This document shows, one piece after another, positions 44,646-53,131 of a DNA stretch of 64,000 nucleotides. The notes beneath the pieces are model-generated. The model had not been told where the DNA came from. It did not search any database and saw nothing but the letters and a program-made list of their open reading frames with translations. A program made the translations under genes and the position numbers. The stretch spans positions 186,001 to 250,000 of the forward strand of contig CCRI01000003.1 in NCBI GenBank assembly GCA_000985875.1, read 5' to 3'. The stretch is from Neorhizobium galegae bv. officinalis. Its GTDB lineage: Bacteria; Pseudomonadota; Alphaproteobacteria; Rhizobiales; Rhizobiaceae. Position 1 is the first letter of the stretch. Every line of letters starts with the position of its first letter.

Positions 44646-46820
44646 CTATTTCTGTCCGCCTGCAGCGTTATCGCGTCCGGTGTTGCGGACGAGATAGGAA
44701 AGCCCGCGGGCCGTCTGGTAGATCGCGAGGCCGAGAAACCATAACGTACCGGCAACGAGGCCGGGATTGCGCCGGCGCGAGACCTGAAACTGGCTCCATT
44801 GAGCGGAATTGGCAAAGATCAGGTCGGCGATCAACCGGTGGTCCGTCGCCCGCTCGGGCAGATAGCGGCAGCCGATCGTGGAGACGTCACCGATCGTCTC
44901 CACGTTGCGGATCTCGATCGGCAAATCGCTGATGGGCATGTCGCTATAGGGCTGGAATCGGAGAATGCATCTTTTTCCGACCGTGATATCCTTGAACCCT
45001 TCCGTATAGACCTGCACGCCGGCGCCATGCACCGAGACGTCCTCGATCGTGGCGGTGAACCAGCGGTCGCCGACGCCAAACTCGCAGCGGCGGCTGACCT
45101 TGACGCGCCGCGAAGCCTGCCGTTCGCCCCGTTCGGACACCACCCCGAGCGCGCAGCCGGCGAGGATGATGTTGAGCAGGTTCCAGCCGCCGACCACGAG
45201 GGTCACGTCGGCCTTGTAGGGTTCGGCATAGACCCGGTAGACGCTGATCGCGAATGCGACGAGCAGCACGAAGAAGATCACGAAGAATGGCCGGCTGATT
45301 TCCGAAAGTCTGCTGACGGAGACGGATTCGTCCTTGGCGGTCACCTTGAAGGTCGGCTTGCGCGGATTGAGCATTACCGAGACGACGGCAGGCAGAAGGT
45401 GAACCGTCTGCACATATTCGTAGAGTTCGGAAATCCAGGGCCAGCGGTACGCCCCGTATAGATAGTTCTGCATCATCAGGTTCACGACCATATAGGTCAG
45501 CGAATAGACCATGAACTCGCCGCCAGACGAGGTGAAAATCTCCAGATCGAAGAACAGGTAGAAGAGCGGCGCGAAGAGAAAGATCGTGCGCGGGAAGGGA
45601 AACAGCCAGAACAGCGTCGACGACATGTAGCAGAAGCGCTGCGGCAGGGAGAGGCCGCGCTTGAGCGGTGGAAAGCGGAAGCGCAGGATCTGCATCATGC
45701 CCTGGGCCCAGCGGCTGCGCTGGCCGATGAAGCTTGCGAACGTGGCGGGTTGCAGGCCAGCGATCAGCGGCCGGTCGAGATAGAGGCTGTGCCAGCCGCG
45801 GCTGTGCAGGTCGAGCGCCGTCTCGCAATCCTCGGTGATGCTGACGCCCGAGAAGCCGTTCGAAACTTCGAGCGCCTTGCGGTTCAGGACAGCCGCCGAT
45901 CCGCAGAAGAAGGCCGCGTCCCACTTGTCGAGGCCGCGCTGGATGATGCCGTAGAACATCTCGTTCTCGCTCGGCATCTTTTCGAAGGTACGCAGGTTAC
46001 GCTCGACCGGGTCCGGGTTCAGGAAGAAATGCGGCGTCTGGACGAGAAAGAGTTTCGGGTCCTCGTCGAAATAACCGACCGTCTCGAGGAGAAAATCCCG
46101 GGCCGGCGCATGGTCCGCGTCGAAGACCGCGATCAGCGATCCGGTCGAATGCTTGAGCCCGTTGTTGAGGTTGCCGGCCTTGGCATGCTCGTTGCGCTCG
46201 CGGGTGAGGTAGCGCACACCGAGATCTTCGCAGAGCTGCTGCAGCAGCTTGTGGCGGGTTTCCGCAGCCCGGGCGTCGGCGACATTGTCGGATTTGCGCT
46301 TCTGAAGCGTACTCCCGTCGTCGAGCAGCCAGACGGTCAGCTTTTCCGGCGGATAATCCATGTTGCGGGCGGCGGCGAGCGTATTGGCAAGCAGCACCTC
46401 GTCCTCGTTGTAGCTCGGTACGAAGACATCGACGGTCGGCAGCTCCCGATCACGTCGTCCATAGGGCGCGCGCGACGGCAGGGGCATGGAGACCACGAAC
46501 AGGCTGAGCGCCAGCATCAGCACGCTGTACATTTCCGCGAGGTAGACCAGCAGTCCCGGAATGAAGTTCTCGAGCTGGTTGACCGGCGGCAGCGTGCTTG
46601 TCGTGCGCCAGTAGACGTAGCGCATCACCATGGCGGTGCCGAAGGCGAGCGCCACGAGACGCCATTTTCCCCCTGCCTTGAGCAGCCGGATGATGCCCAT
46701 CACGCTGACGACGAGAATGCTGGCGATGAGCTGGGTACGCGTGTTGATCGGCAGCGTCACGAGCGCGATGATCAACGCGCTCGCGAGGGCCCAGATGACC
46801 GCAGAAAGGAATGTCCGCAT
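44646..46820 (-). CDS. bcsA: Cellulose synthase catalytic subunit BcsA with PilZ domain
   Basis: A 724-residue family 2 glycosyltransferase that polymerises glucose from UDP-glucose and extrudes it. Eight or so membrane segments surround the catalytic domain with DDGS (167-170), DAD (234-236), TED (329-331) and QRSRW (367-371). The C-terminal PilZ domain (about 565-670) has the c-di-GMP arginines in RGERQASRR and DVSVHGAG, so synthesis is c-di-GMP dependent. Gap of 58 bp from bcsN. Confidence 0.97.
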   Translation of the reverse strand: MRTFLSAVIWALASALIIALVTLPINTRTQLIASILVVSVMGIIRLLKAGGKWRLVALAFGTAMVMRYVYWRTTSTLPPVNQLENFIPGLLVYLAEMYSVLMLALSLFVVSMPLPSRAPYGRRDRELPTVDVFVPSYNEDEVLLANTLAAARNMDYPPEKLTVWLLDDGSTLQKRKSDNVADARAAETRHKLLQQLCEDLGVRYLTRERNEHAKAGNLNNGLKHSTGSLIAVFDADHAPARDFLLETVGYFDEDPKLFLVQTPHFFLNPDPVERNLRTFEKMPSENEMFYGIIQRGLDKWDAAFFCGSAAVLNRKALEVSNGFSGVSITEDCETALDLHSRGWHSLYLDRPLIAGLQPATFASFIGQRSRWAQGMMQILRFRFPPLKRGLSLPQRFCYMSSTLFWLFPFPRTIFLFAPLFYLFFDLEIFTSSGGEFMVYSLTYMVVNLMMQNYLYGAYRWPWISELYEYVQTVHLLPAVVSVMLNPRKPTFKVTAKDESVSVSRLSEISRPFFVIFFVLLVAFAISVYRVYAEPYKADVTLVVGGWNLLNIILAGCALGVVSERGERQASRRVKVSRRCEFGVGDRWFTATIEDVSVHGAGVQVYTEGFKDITVGKRCILRFQPYSDMPISDLPIEIRNVETIGDVSTIGCRYLPERATDHRLIADLIFANSAQWSQFQVSRRRNPGLVAGTLWFLGLAIYQTARGLSYLVRNTGRDNAAGGQK

Positions 46821-46878
46821 CCTGGGCTATCTCCTGCAGCCGGAAGATCCGGGCATCGATCGATCGGAATTGTTCGGC

Positions 46879-47940
46879 TTATCGGCACGCATTGGCGGCC
46901 CCGCTGGTCACGTCCGTGCAGGAAGGTGAGGGAATGCTTACCCGCCCGGTTTGTTGCGCAAGGCCAGACGGCGACGGCACGAGCGGTGCGCGCGAGACCG
47001 ACGGTCCTGCCGTGGCCGGTGATGTGCTCGTTGTGGTCTGCGTCATGACCGGCCTCGGCACCGAAATCACGGGCACCGCCGCCGAGGACACGCTTGCTGA
47101 CGTAGCGGCGGCAGCCGGTGGCGTCGATCGGGCCACAGGTGCCGCCCCGGAACGGGTATGGACCGCACTGGTTCGCTGCGGCAATACCGGGACGATCGGC
47201 TCGGCTGAGGTCGGTCGCGGATAGATCGGTGCACCGACGCCGCCGAGGCTCGGGGAGACCGGCTGCGGTTCCCCATAGGGGTTCCAGCCGCCGTCATCCA
47301 CTGCGCCGGTGATCGTGTAATTGTACATGAAGGCCAGCAGCTTCTGTTCCGTGCCGTTCGCCTCGCAGATTCTTGCGCGGATCTGGATCGAACCGTGGTT
47401 CGCGAGCGGCGAGATCGTCCCGGACGGGCTACGGACCTGCTGCCAGCCATACATGCAGAGGTCGTTGCCGGCGCCGCGCCCGAAGGCGTAGCCGAACGGG
47501 CCGTAATTGTTCTGGACGAAGAAGGACGAACGCACCATCCGTACGCCCGGCAGCGCCCGCCGCATCTCCGAGGCAATCCCGGCTTCCGTGACCGGTGTCG
47601 AGGTGAGTTTGTTGTCGCTGAGCTTGAAAGGGCTGACGGTGCCGAAGAACTGGGCCTTTAGCAGGTTCTGCCCTGGGGTCAGGGCTGAGGTATAGAGAAA
47701 GATGTCCTGATCGACGGCGTTGTCGTAGCGCCGTTCGATGACGCTGACGATGCCGGGACCGGCCGGGGGCGGCAGGACCATGGCCTGTTCGGCCGGCAGG
47801 TTCTTGGCAAAGGTGCCCATCTGGACGGGTTGGCCGGCGCAGCCGGCAGCCAGAAGCGGCAGTCCACAAAACAGAACCGCTGCACCCAGATGGCCGAGGC
47901 CGCTCATTTTCTGTTGTCGAACCAGATGCTTTTCCGCCAT
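46879..47940 (-). CDS. bcsN: Cellulose biosynthesis protein BcsN
   Basis: A 353-residue lipoprotein: the hydrophobic segment HLGAAVLFCGLPLLAAGC ends in a lipobox with Cys near residue 30. The central part (VIERRYDNAVDQDIFLYTSALTPGQN and NNYGPFGYAFGRGAGNDLCMYGWQQV) matches BcsN, a protein found with alphaproteobacterial cellulose operons. The C-terminal 100 residues are Ser/Pro/Thr-rich and low-complexity. Its role in cellulose export is unresolved. The start is uncertain: 47973, 47940 and 47907 are all in frame. Confidence 0.8.
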   Translation of the reverse strand: MAEKHLVRQQKMSGLGHLGAAVLFCGLPLLAAGCAGQPVQMGTFAKNLPAEQAMVLPPPAGPGIVSVIERRYDNAVDQDIFLYTSALTPGQNLLKAQFFGTVSPFKLSDNKLTSTPVTEAGIASEMRRALPGVRMVRSSFFVQNNYGPFGYAFGRGAGNDLCMYGWQQVRSPSGTISPLANHGSIQIRARICEANGTEQKLLAFMYNYTITGAVDDGGWNPYGEPQPVSPSLGGVGAPIYPRPTSAEPIVPVLPQRTSAVHTRSGAAPVARSTPPAAAATSASVSSAAVPVISVPRPVMTQTTTSTSPATAGPSVSRAPLVPSPSGLAQQTGRVSIPSPSCTDVTSGAANACR

Positions 47941-48171
47941 GCCGAACAATACTGATAAGTCGCGGACATTCATTGTCCGTCGGAGGTCCCCGGCGACCGT
48001 TCGTTGCAGAGCGAGCTGCAGCAGAACCGATTGCCTGGACCGACTCAACCATTTGATGAGGTAAATCTAAATTGTTCGTTAACCATATCAGTTCATTCTT
48101 TAGAAATAGAAAGCTTAAAGAGCCAAAGCCCGCAGCATGAGGCGTAGACGGGGAGTGAGGACGATAGCGGA

Positions 48172-50466
48172 GTGAGTATGCGGTTTTCGCTGATCTCATT
48201 AACGGTTTTGGGCATTGGCGCCGTGGGGTTGTATGGTTTGAGCCGTCAGCCGACGGTGGATCCTGGCCTGTTGACGAGCTCCGTCAATTCGCTTCCTTCT
48301 CCGCCCAAGGGACCGCGTCCACCGGCACCGCCCGCCGAAAAGACCGAGCGTGTCGTCGCCCAACTCCTCTATCCGAACCGGGATACCGCGACGCCTGCCA
48401 GGCCCGGCTCTTCGTCGCTGGTGGTCGCCCAGGCGCCGGCAACGGCCCCGCCCGCCCCGCCGGTCCCGCCTGCAAATCCCCAGCAGGTCATTTCAGCCGC
48501 CGCCGTGCCGCCGGGCCAGCAGCCGGCGGTCGACGAAAGCGCGTTGCGCTATTTCGCGGCGAGGGGCGATACCGCCCGCCTGCAGGCGGAGATCTCCCGT
48601 CTGAGGGCGCTCTATCCGAACTGGACCCCGCCGGCCGATCCGTTGGCGGTCCAGATCAATACCGATCGCCAGCTCGAAAACATGTGGGCACTCTACGCCC
48701 AGTCCCGCTATGCGGATGTCCGCAAGGCGATCACCGACCGCCAGGCGACCGAACCCGGCTGGCAACCGCCGGCGGATCTTCTCGAACGTCTGAAGCTTGC
48801 CGAGGCGCGCGCCGGTCTGGTCACGGCTTCCGACGCTGAAAACCATGACGCGGTAATCCGGATGGCGGCCGACAATCCGAGCCTGCTGACCTGCAGCGAA
48901 ATCGACATCCTGTGGCGGGTGGCGGAAGCCTTCGCCAGGACCGACAGGCAGGGCCGCGCCCGCGACGCCTACACTTATATCCTCGACAATTGCGACGATT
49001 CCTCGGAGCGTTTCGCCACCGCGCAGAAGGGGAGCGAGCTGTTGCCGCCCGACATGCTGGAGGACCTGCTTGCCAAGGAGCGGACGCCGGCGGGTGGCCA
49101 ACCGGAATTCGAGCCGCTGCGCGACGACATCTCGCGACGGCTGGTGGCAGCCGGCAACACCGATGCGAGGCTCGTGGTGCCGGAAAAATACCTGACCCGG
49201 CTGGAGCGGCTCGCCGAGGCGGACGGCAAGGCTTCCGATGCACTGATGCTCGGCTGGTATTTTTATCGCCGCGACAATCTCGGCGGGGCCGAGCGCTGGT
49301 TCCGCCGCGCCTTCAACAAGGAGGAGACCGCTTCGGCCGCCGAAGGGCTGGCGCTGACGCTGGTTGCGCAGAAATCGCCGGTGGAAGCGGAAACGGTGCT
49401 CTATCGTTGGCGCGAAACCTCCGATGGCGCGAAGGAAGCCTATCTTGCCGCCGTCGCCAATCTGCTGGCGCTCGATCCTCCACCGGTAATGCAGGACGAT
49501 GTCCTGCGCCGCATGGCACCCGTGGTGATAACTGCCCGCAACGCGGATGCGGCCCAGCAATTCGGCTGGTACGCCCGCGCCATGCAGCAGCCGCAAACGG
49601 CAGCCGAATGGTTTCAGGCGGCGCTCGCCTGGAAGCCGGACGACGAACCGTCCGCCTATGGCCTCGCCCTGACGCGCAACGACCTCGGCGACAAGTCCGG
49701 AGTGGTTCAGCTCCAGCGGGCATGGGCGGGCCGGTCCGAACGGATCGCGCGGCTCGGCGAACCGCTGACCGAGCGGGAGGCGCCGCGCCGGCAGCCCGCT
49801 GCCGCATCGAGGTCGAACGCCGATGGCGCGAGAGCGAATGTACCGGCTGCCGAGCCGCCTGCGGAAGAGACCAGACTTGTCACCCGGGCCGAGGTGACGC
49901 GGGCTGAGCCCCAGCCGATCTACAGGACCGCAAGGATACCCGCACAAGCGGCTGTCCGCCGCGGGCAATGCTCGACGACGCTCGATCCTCGCCGGATTCC
50001 GCCGGAAGCGGCGCTGGCCAGGGGCTGGTGCCTGATGGATCTCAACCGCCCCTTGGAGGCCGCACAATCCTTCGATGCCGCCTATGCGAGCAGCTCGGCC
50101 GCTGCTCGCTCCGACGCCGCCTACGGCAAGAGCCTCGCCTATCTGCGCGCCGGTTTGACCGACAAGGCATCTGTCGCTGCGGCCGACTCGGCCCAGACCA
50201 ACCAGCGTGCGGTGGAGCTGCAGACCGCGATTCTCTCCGACCGCGCGGTTAACGCCTTCAAGGCCGGACGCTATCGCGAGACGTTGCTGGCGCTCGACCA
50301 GCGGGCGCAGATCGCTCCCGAACAGTCCGATCTCATGTCGCTGCGCGGTTATGCGCACCTCAACCTCGGCCGGCTTGCCGATGCCACTCGCATCTTCCAG
50401 GCGCTCGCCGACATGGGCGACAAGGCTGGCTTGCGCGGGCTTGCCGACGTTCAGGCGATGAACTGA
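48172..50466 (+). CDS. Cellulose synthase-associated TPR protein
   Basis: A 764-residue periplasmic or membrane-anchored protein, divergent from bcsN. A hydrophobic N-terminus (FSLISLTVLGIGAVGLYGL) is followed by a Pro-rich linker and then TPR-like helical repeats across about 110-500 and 590-750, the sort of scaffold seen in BcsC N-termini. No beta-barrel is present, so it is not a full BcsC. The GTG at 48172 and ATG at 48178 are equivalent. TTAACCAT (a CtrA-like half site) lies at 48079-48086. Confidence 0.75.
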   Translation: MSMRFSLISLTVLGIGAVGLYGLSRQPTVDPGLLTSSVNSLPSPPKGPRPPAPPAEKTERVVAQLLYPNRDTATPARPGSSSLVVAQAPATAPPAPPVPPANPQQVISAAAVPPGQQPAVDESALRYFAARGDTARLQAEISRLRALYPNWTPPADPLAVQINTDRQLENMWALYAQSRYADVRKAITDRQATEPGWQPPADLLERLKLAEARAGLVTASDAENHDAVIRMAADNPSLLTCSEIDILWRVAEAFARTDRQGRARDAYTYILDNCDDSSERFATAQKGSELLPPDMLEDLLAKERTPAGGQPEFEPLRDDISRRLVAAGNTDARLVVPEKYLTRLERLAEADGKASDALMLGWYFYRRDNLGGAERWFRRAFNKEETASAAEGLALTLVAQKSPVEAETVLYRWRETSDGAKEAYLAAVANLLALDPPPVMQDDVLRRMAPVVITARNADAAQQFGWYARAMQQPQTAAEWFQAALAWKPDDEPSAYGLALTRNDLGDKSGVVQLQRAWAGRSERIARLGEPLTEREAPRRQPAAASRSNADGARANVPAAEPPAEETRLVTRAEVTRAEPQPIYRTARIPAQAAVRRGQCSTTLDPRRIPPEAALARGWCLMDLNRPLEAAQSFDAAYASSSAAARSDAAYGKSLAYLRAGLTDKASVAAADSAQTNQRAVELQTAILSDRAVNAFKAGRYRETLLALDQRAQIAPEQSDLMSLRGYAHLNLGRLADATRIFQALADMGDKAGLRGLADVQAMN

Positions 50467-50813
50467 GAAAGGCAGCTCCGCGTAGTGCCGATGCAAATGC
50501 GCCCATAGCGGGTATTATGCGCCCGGTTGAAGCAAAACAGGCATCCTTGCACCTTCCATTAACCTTCAGGCAAGGAATTAACCATACATATTAGAGACCA
50601 CGGCGAAATGGGATGACTCCGGTCTCCCACCAGGCATGAAGCCGCAAAGCCGTACCGGTCCAATCCGGTATCCGCTCATGAAAATCCAGCAAAGCCGTGG
50701 TGACCGCGTTGCCCATGCCCGACGGATATTGATCCGGTTTTGGCGAGCATCCCCGTTCATCCAGGCGCTGGCGACAGCAGCTCGCATGCCGCCGATCCTC
50801 TTCGGGGATTGGC
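50467..50813. other. 347-bp region upstream of the chemotaxis operon
   Basis: No intact gene is seen. It includes two TTAACC-type CtrA half sites (50559 and 50578) and is the likely promoter region of the icpA-cheT operon; a 61-codon frame at 50636-50821 has no sign of being real. Confidence 0.55.
50559..50585 (+). promoter_or_regulatory. Two CtrA-like half sites
   Basis: TTAACC at 50559-50564 and TTAACCAT at 50578-50585 lie 19 bp apart. CtrA binds TTAA-N7-TTAA and related TTAACCAT half sites; flagellar and chemotaxis promoters are often CtrA-linked in alphaproteobacteria. Spacing is not the standard one. Confidence 0.35.
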
Positions 50814-52454
50814 TTGATTAATTTGGGGACGGCTTTGGTGCAGGAAATGCCATCGGATCAGGCGCGACGTGGCCAGGCAGGCAGCCTGGGCGAGAGACTG
50901 GCATTTGCCGGCCTCGACGGCGAATTGCGCGATCTGCTGCGCCGCTGCCGCCCGCAGCTCGACCGGCATCTGAAGACCGGTCTGCGCGACCTCTTTCACC
51001 GCTTTCAATCCTTTCCGGAAGCCGCCCGCAATTTCGAAAGCGAGCAGCAGATCGAACGGCTGCACGACCTGCAGGCTTCCCACTGGGGCGTGCTGACCGA
51101 TGCCCGCTTCGATGCGCTCTACGCCGAGCGGGTGAAGGTTCTCTCCGACACCGAGAGCCGCATGGGCCTCGACCCGCGCTGGCACATTGTCGGCCACGCC
51201 GTGATGCTCGAACACCTGATCGCCGGCGCGATCGTCGATCTCGCTCCGAAATCGCTGCTGCCGGGCGGCCGCAAGCGCGAGCAGGAATTGCTCGACCTCG
51301 TCGGCGCGATTACCCGCCTGGTGATGGTCGATGTCGAGATTGCCGTGTCGCTCCGCTTCAACGAACAGCGCCTGAAGCACCAGCGCGCACTTGCCGAGCA
51401 GCGCGAAGCCGATCATGCGCAGGCGATCGAAACCTTCACCGACGTCATTGCCGCACTTGCCGACCGTGATCTGACGGCTTCCCTGCCGGCCGATGTTCCG
51501 GATGTCTATCGCGAACTCGCCGATCTTCTCAACCAGGCGGTCGCCGGCATGCGCTCCTCGGTCGAGACAGCCGACGGACACGGCCAGAAGGCTGGTGCTC
51601 TCACTCAATCGCTCGCCGAAGGCGCCCGCTCGTTCGCCTCCGCTTCCGAAGAACAGTCTGCCCGCCTCAGGGAGGCGGCACGCGTACTGCTCGACGTTAC
51701 CGCCAGGGTCAAGGGAAGCGCGGCCGAGACGGCTGCCGCCGAAAAAGCCGCCGCTGACACCCGCCGTTCGGTCGAGGCGAGCGGCGAGGTCGTCGGCCGG
51801 GCGATCAACGCCATGGCGGATATCGAATCCTCGGCCGAAAAGATCGGCGAGATCATCGGCGTCATCGACGACATCGCGTTTCAGACGAACCTGCTGGCGC
51901 TGAACGCCGGCATCGAGGCAGCCCGCGCCGGCGAGACGGGCCGCGGATTTGCGGTCGTCGCCCAGGAAGTGCGCGCGCTTGCCCAGCGCTCCGCCGATGC
52001 GGCCCGCGAGATCAAGACGCTCGTCAACGGCACCAAGTCCCAGGTGGATGCGGGTGTCGAGATGGTTCACCGCACCCAGGAGGCGATCGGCGGCATCGTC
52101 CGCCAGGTTTCCGATATCAATGACGCGATCGCCGGCATCGCCCGCGACACCGGCGAACAGGCCGTCGGTCTCGACCGATTGACCCTCGAGATCGGTTCGG
52201 TCAGCGAACACGTCGCCTCGAATGCAGGCCTTGCGTCCCGCGCCGGCGAAGGCGCCGACGAACTCCATACCGTCATCCTGGAACTCGGACGGACGGTCCG
52301 CGAATTCCGGATCGAACGGCAGAACCGTTATGCGGATGCGCGCCGACCGGCAGCGCCAAGACCCCAGCCGACTCTCGTCCCGATCGCGCCGATGGCCTCC
52401 GAACGTGCGGATGACGGCGAATACATCTTTCAGAAACGACAAGGAATAAGCTGA
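50814..52454 (+). CDS. icpA: Cytoplasmic globin-coupled chemoreceptor IcpA
   Basis: A 546-residue receptor without membrane segments. Residues about 30-185 form a protoglobin-like sensor domain; the C-terminal half is a methyl-accepting signalling domain with the hairpin tip [24 protein letters not shown] and [10 protein letters not shown]. This is the first gene of the rhizobial chemotaxis operon (IcpA / orf1). Alignment by eye with HemAT (VHxRIGL) puts Glu114 (TESRMGL) where the proximal heme histidine should be. Start TTG 50814 or GTG 50838. It overlaps cheS by one base. Confidence 0.9.
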   Translation: MINLGTALVQEMPSDQARRGQAGSLGERLAFAGLDGELRDLLRRCRPQLDRHLKTGLRDLFHRFQSFPEAARNFESEQQIERLHDLQASHWGVLTDARFDALYAERVKVLSDTESRMGLDPRWHIVGHAVMLEHLIAGAIVDLAPKSLLPGGRKREQELLDLVGAITRLVMVDVEIAVSLRFNEQRLKHQRALAEQREADHAQAIETFTDVIAALADRDLTASLPADVPDVYRELADLLNQAVAGMRSSVETADGHGQKAGALTQSLAEGARSFASASEEQSARLREAARVLLDVTARVKGSAAETAAAEKAAADTRRSVEASGEVVGRAINAMADIESSAEKIGEIIGVIDDIAFQTNLLALNAGIEAARAGETGRGFAVVAQEVRALAQRSADAAREIKTLVNGTKSQVDAGVEMVHRTQEAIGGIVRQVSDINDAIAGIARDTGEQAVGLDRLTLEIGSVSEHVASNAGLASRAGEGADELHTVILELGRTVREFRIERQNRYADARRPAAPRPQPTLVPIAPMASERADDGEYIFQKRQGIS

Positions 52455-52747
52455 TGGCAGCAAAGAAGGCTGGACCTGCAAGTTTGAAGCTGGCCGCGGT
52501 GCTGGACCTCAACGAGGCCTCCAACCTGCATGGCAAGCTGGTCTCCATGCGCGGCAGCGATCTCAGGATCGATGCGTCGGGTGTCGAGCGCGTCGGTGTC
52601 CAGTGCGCCCAGGTTCTGCTCGCCGGCGTCAAGGCTTGGGAAGAAGACAAGAAGTCCCTCCTCGTGGAGAAGGCTTCGGATGCATTTCAGAAGACGATGC
52701 AACTTATCGGCATCAATAACCAGAATTTGGTTGCTAAGGAGATCTAG
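52454..52747 (+). CDS. cheS: STAS-domain chemotaxis protein CheS
   Basis: A 97-residue STAS-like protein (orf2 of the operon). The strand-helix pattern VLDLNEASNLHGKLVSMRGSDLRIDASGVERVG fits the fold. In Sinorhizobium meliloti CheS binds the CheA P2 domain and speeds drain of phosphate from CheY1. It is coupled to icpA by a TGATG overlap and ends 2 bp before cheY1. Confidence 0.92.
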   Translation: MAAKKAGPASLKLAAVLDLNEASNLHGKLVSMRGSDLRIDASGVERVGVQCAQVLLAGVKAWEEDKKSLLVEKASDAFQKTMQLIGINNQNLVAKEI

Positions 52748-52749
52748 CA

Positions 52750-53115
52750 ATGAAGAAAAAAGTACTGACCGTGGATGACTCACGGACGATCCGGAACATG
52801 CTTCTGGTGACACTTAATAACGCAGGTTTTGAAACAATTCAGGCGGAAGACGGCGTTGAAGGCCTCGAAGTCCTCGAGGGCTGCAATCCGGACGTCATCG
52901 TCACGGATATCAACATGCCGCGTCTCGACGGCTTCGGTTTCATCGAAGGCGTTCGCCGCAACGAAAAATTTCGCGCCGTCCCGATCCTCGTCCTGACGAC
53001 GGAAAGCGATGCCGAGAAGAAGAACCGGGCCCGGCAGGCCGGCGCGACGGGTTGGATCGTCAAGCCTTTCGATCCTGCCAAACTGATTGATGCGATCGAG
53101 CGTGTAACCGCCTGA
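52750..53115 (+). CDS. cheY1: Chemotaxis response regulator CheY1
   Basis: A 121-residue single receiver domain. Phosphorylation site Asp53 (VIVTDINMP), acidic pocket Asp9/Asp10 (VDD), Thr/Lys switch residues in LVLTTES and IVKPFD. In rhizobia CheY1 is the phosphate sink while CheY2 slows the motor. It directly follows cheS, its partner. Confidence 0.97.
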   Translation: MKKKVLTVDDSRTIRNMLLVTLNNAGFETIQAEDGVEGLEVLEGCNPDVIVTDINMPRLDGFGFIEGVRRNEKFRAVPILVLTTESDAEKKNRARQAGATGWIVKPFDPAKLIDAIERVTA

Positions 53116-53131
53116 GCCAGGAATTCCCCCG

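Noticed and set aside
48493..50496. A 667-codon open frame on the minus strand opposite the TPR gene
   Set aside because: Antisense shadow; the plus-strand protein has a clear TPR pattern and hydrophobic N-terminus.
50636..50821. A 61-codon frame before icpA
   Set aside because: No ribosome site, no family match, lies within the likely promoter region.
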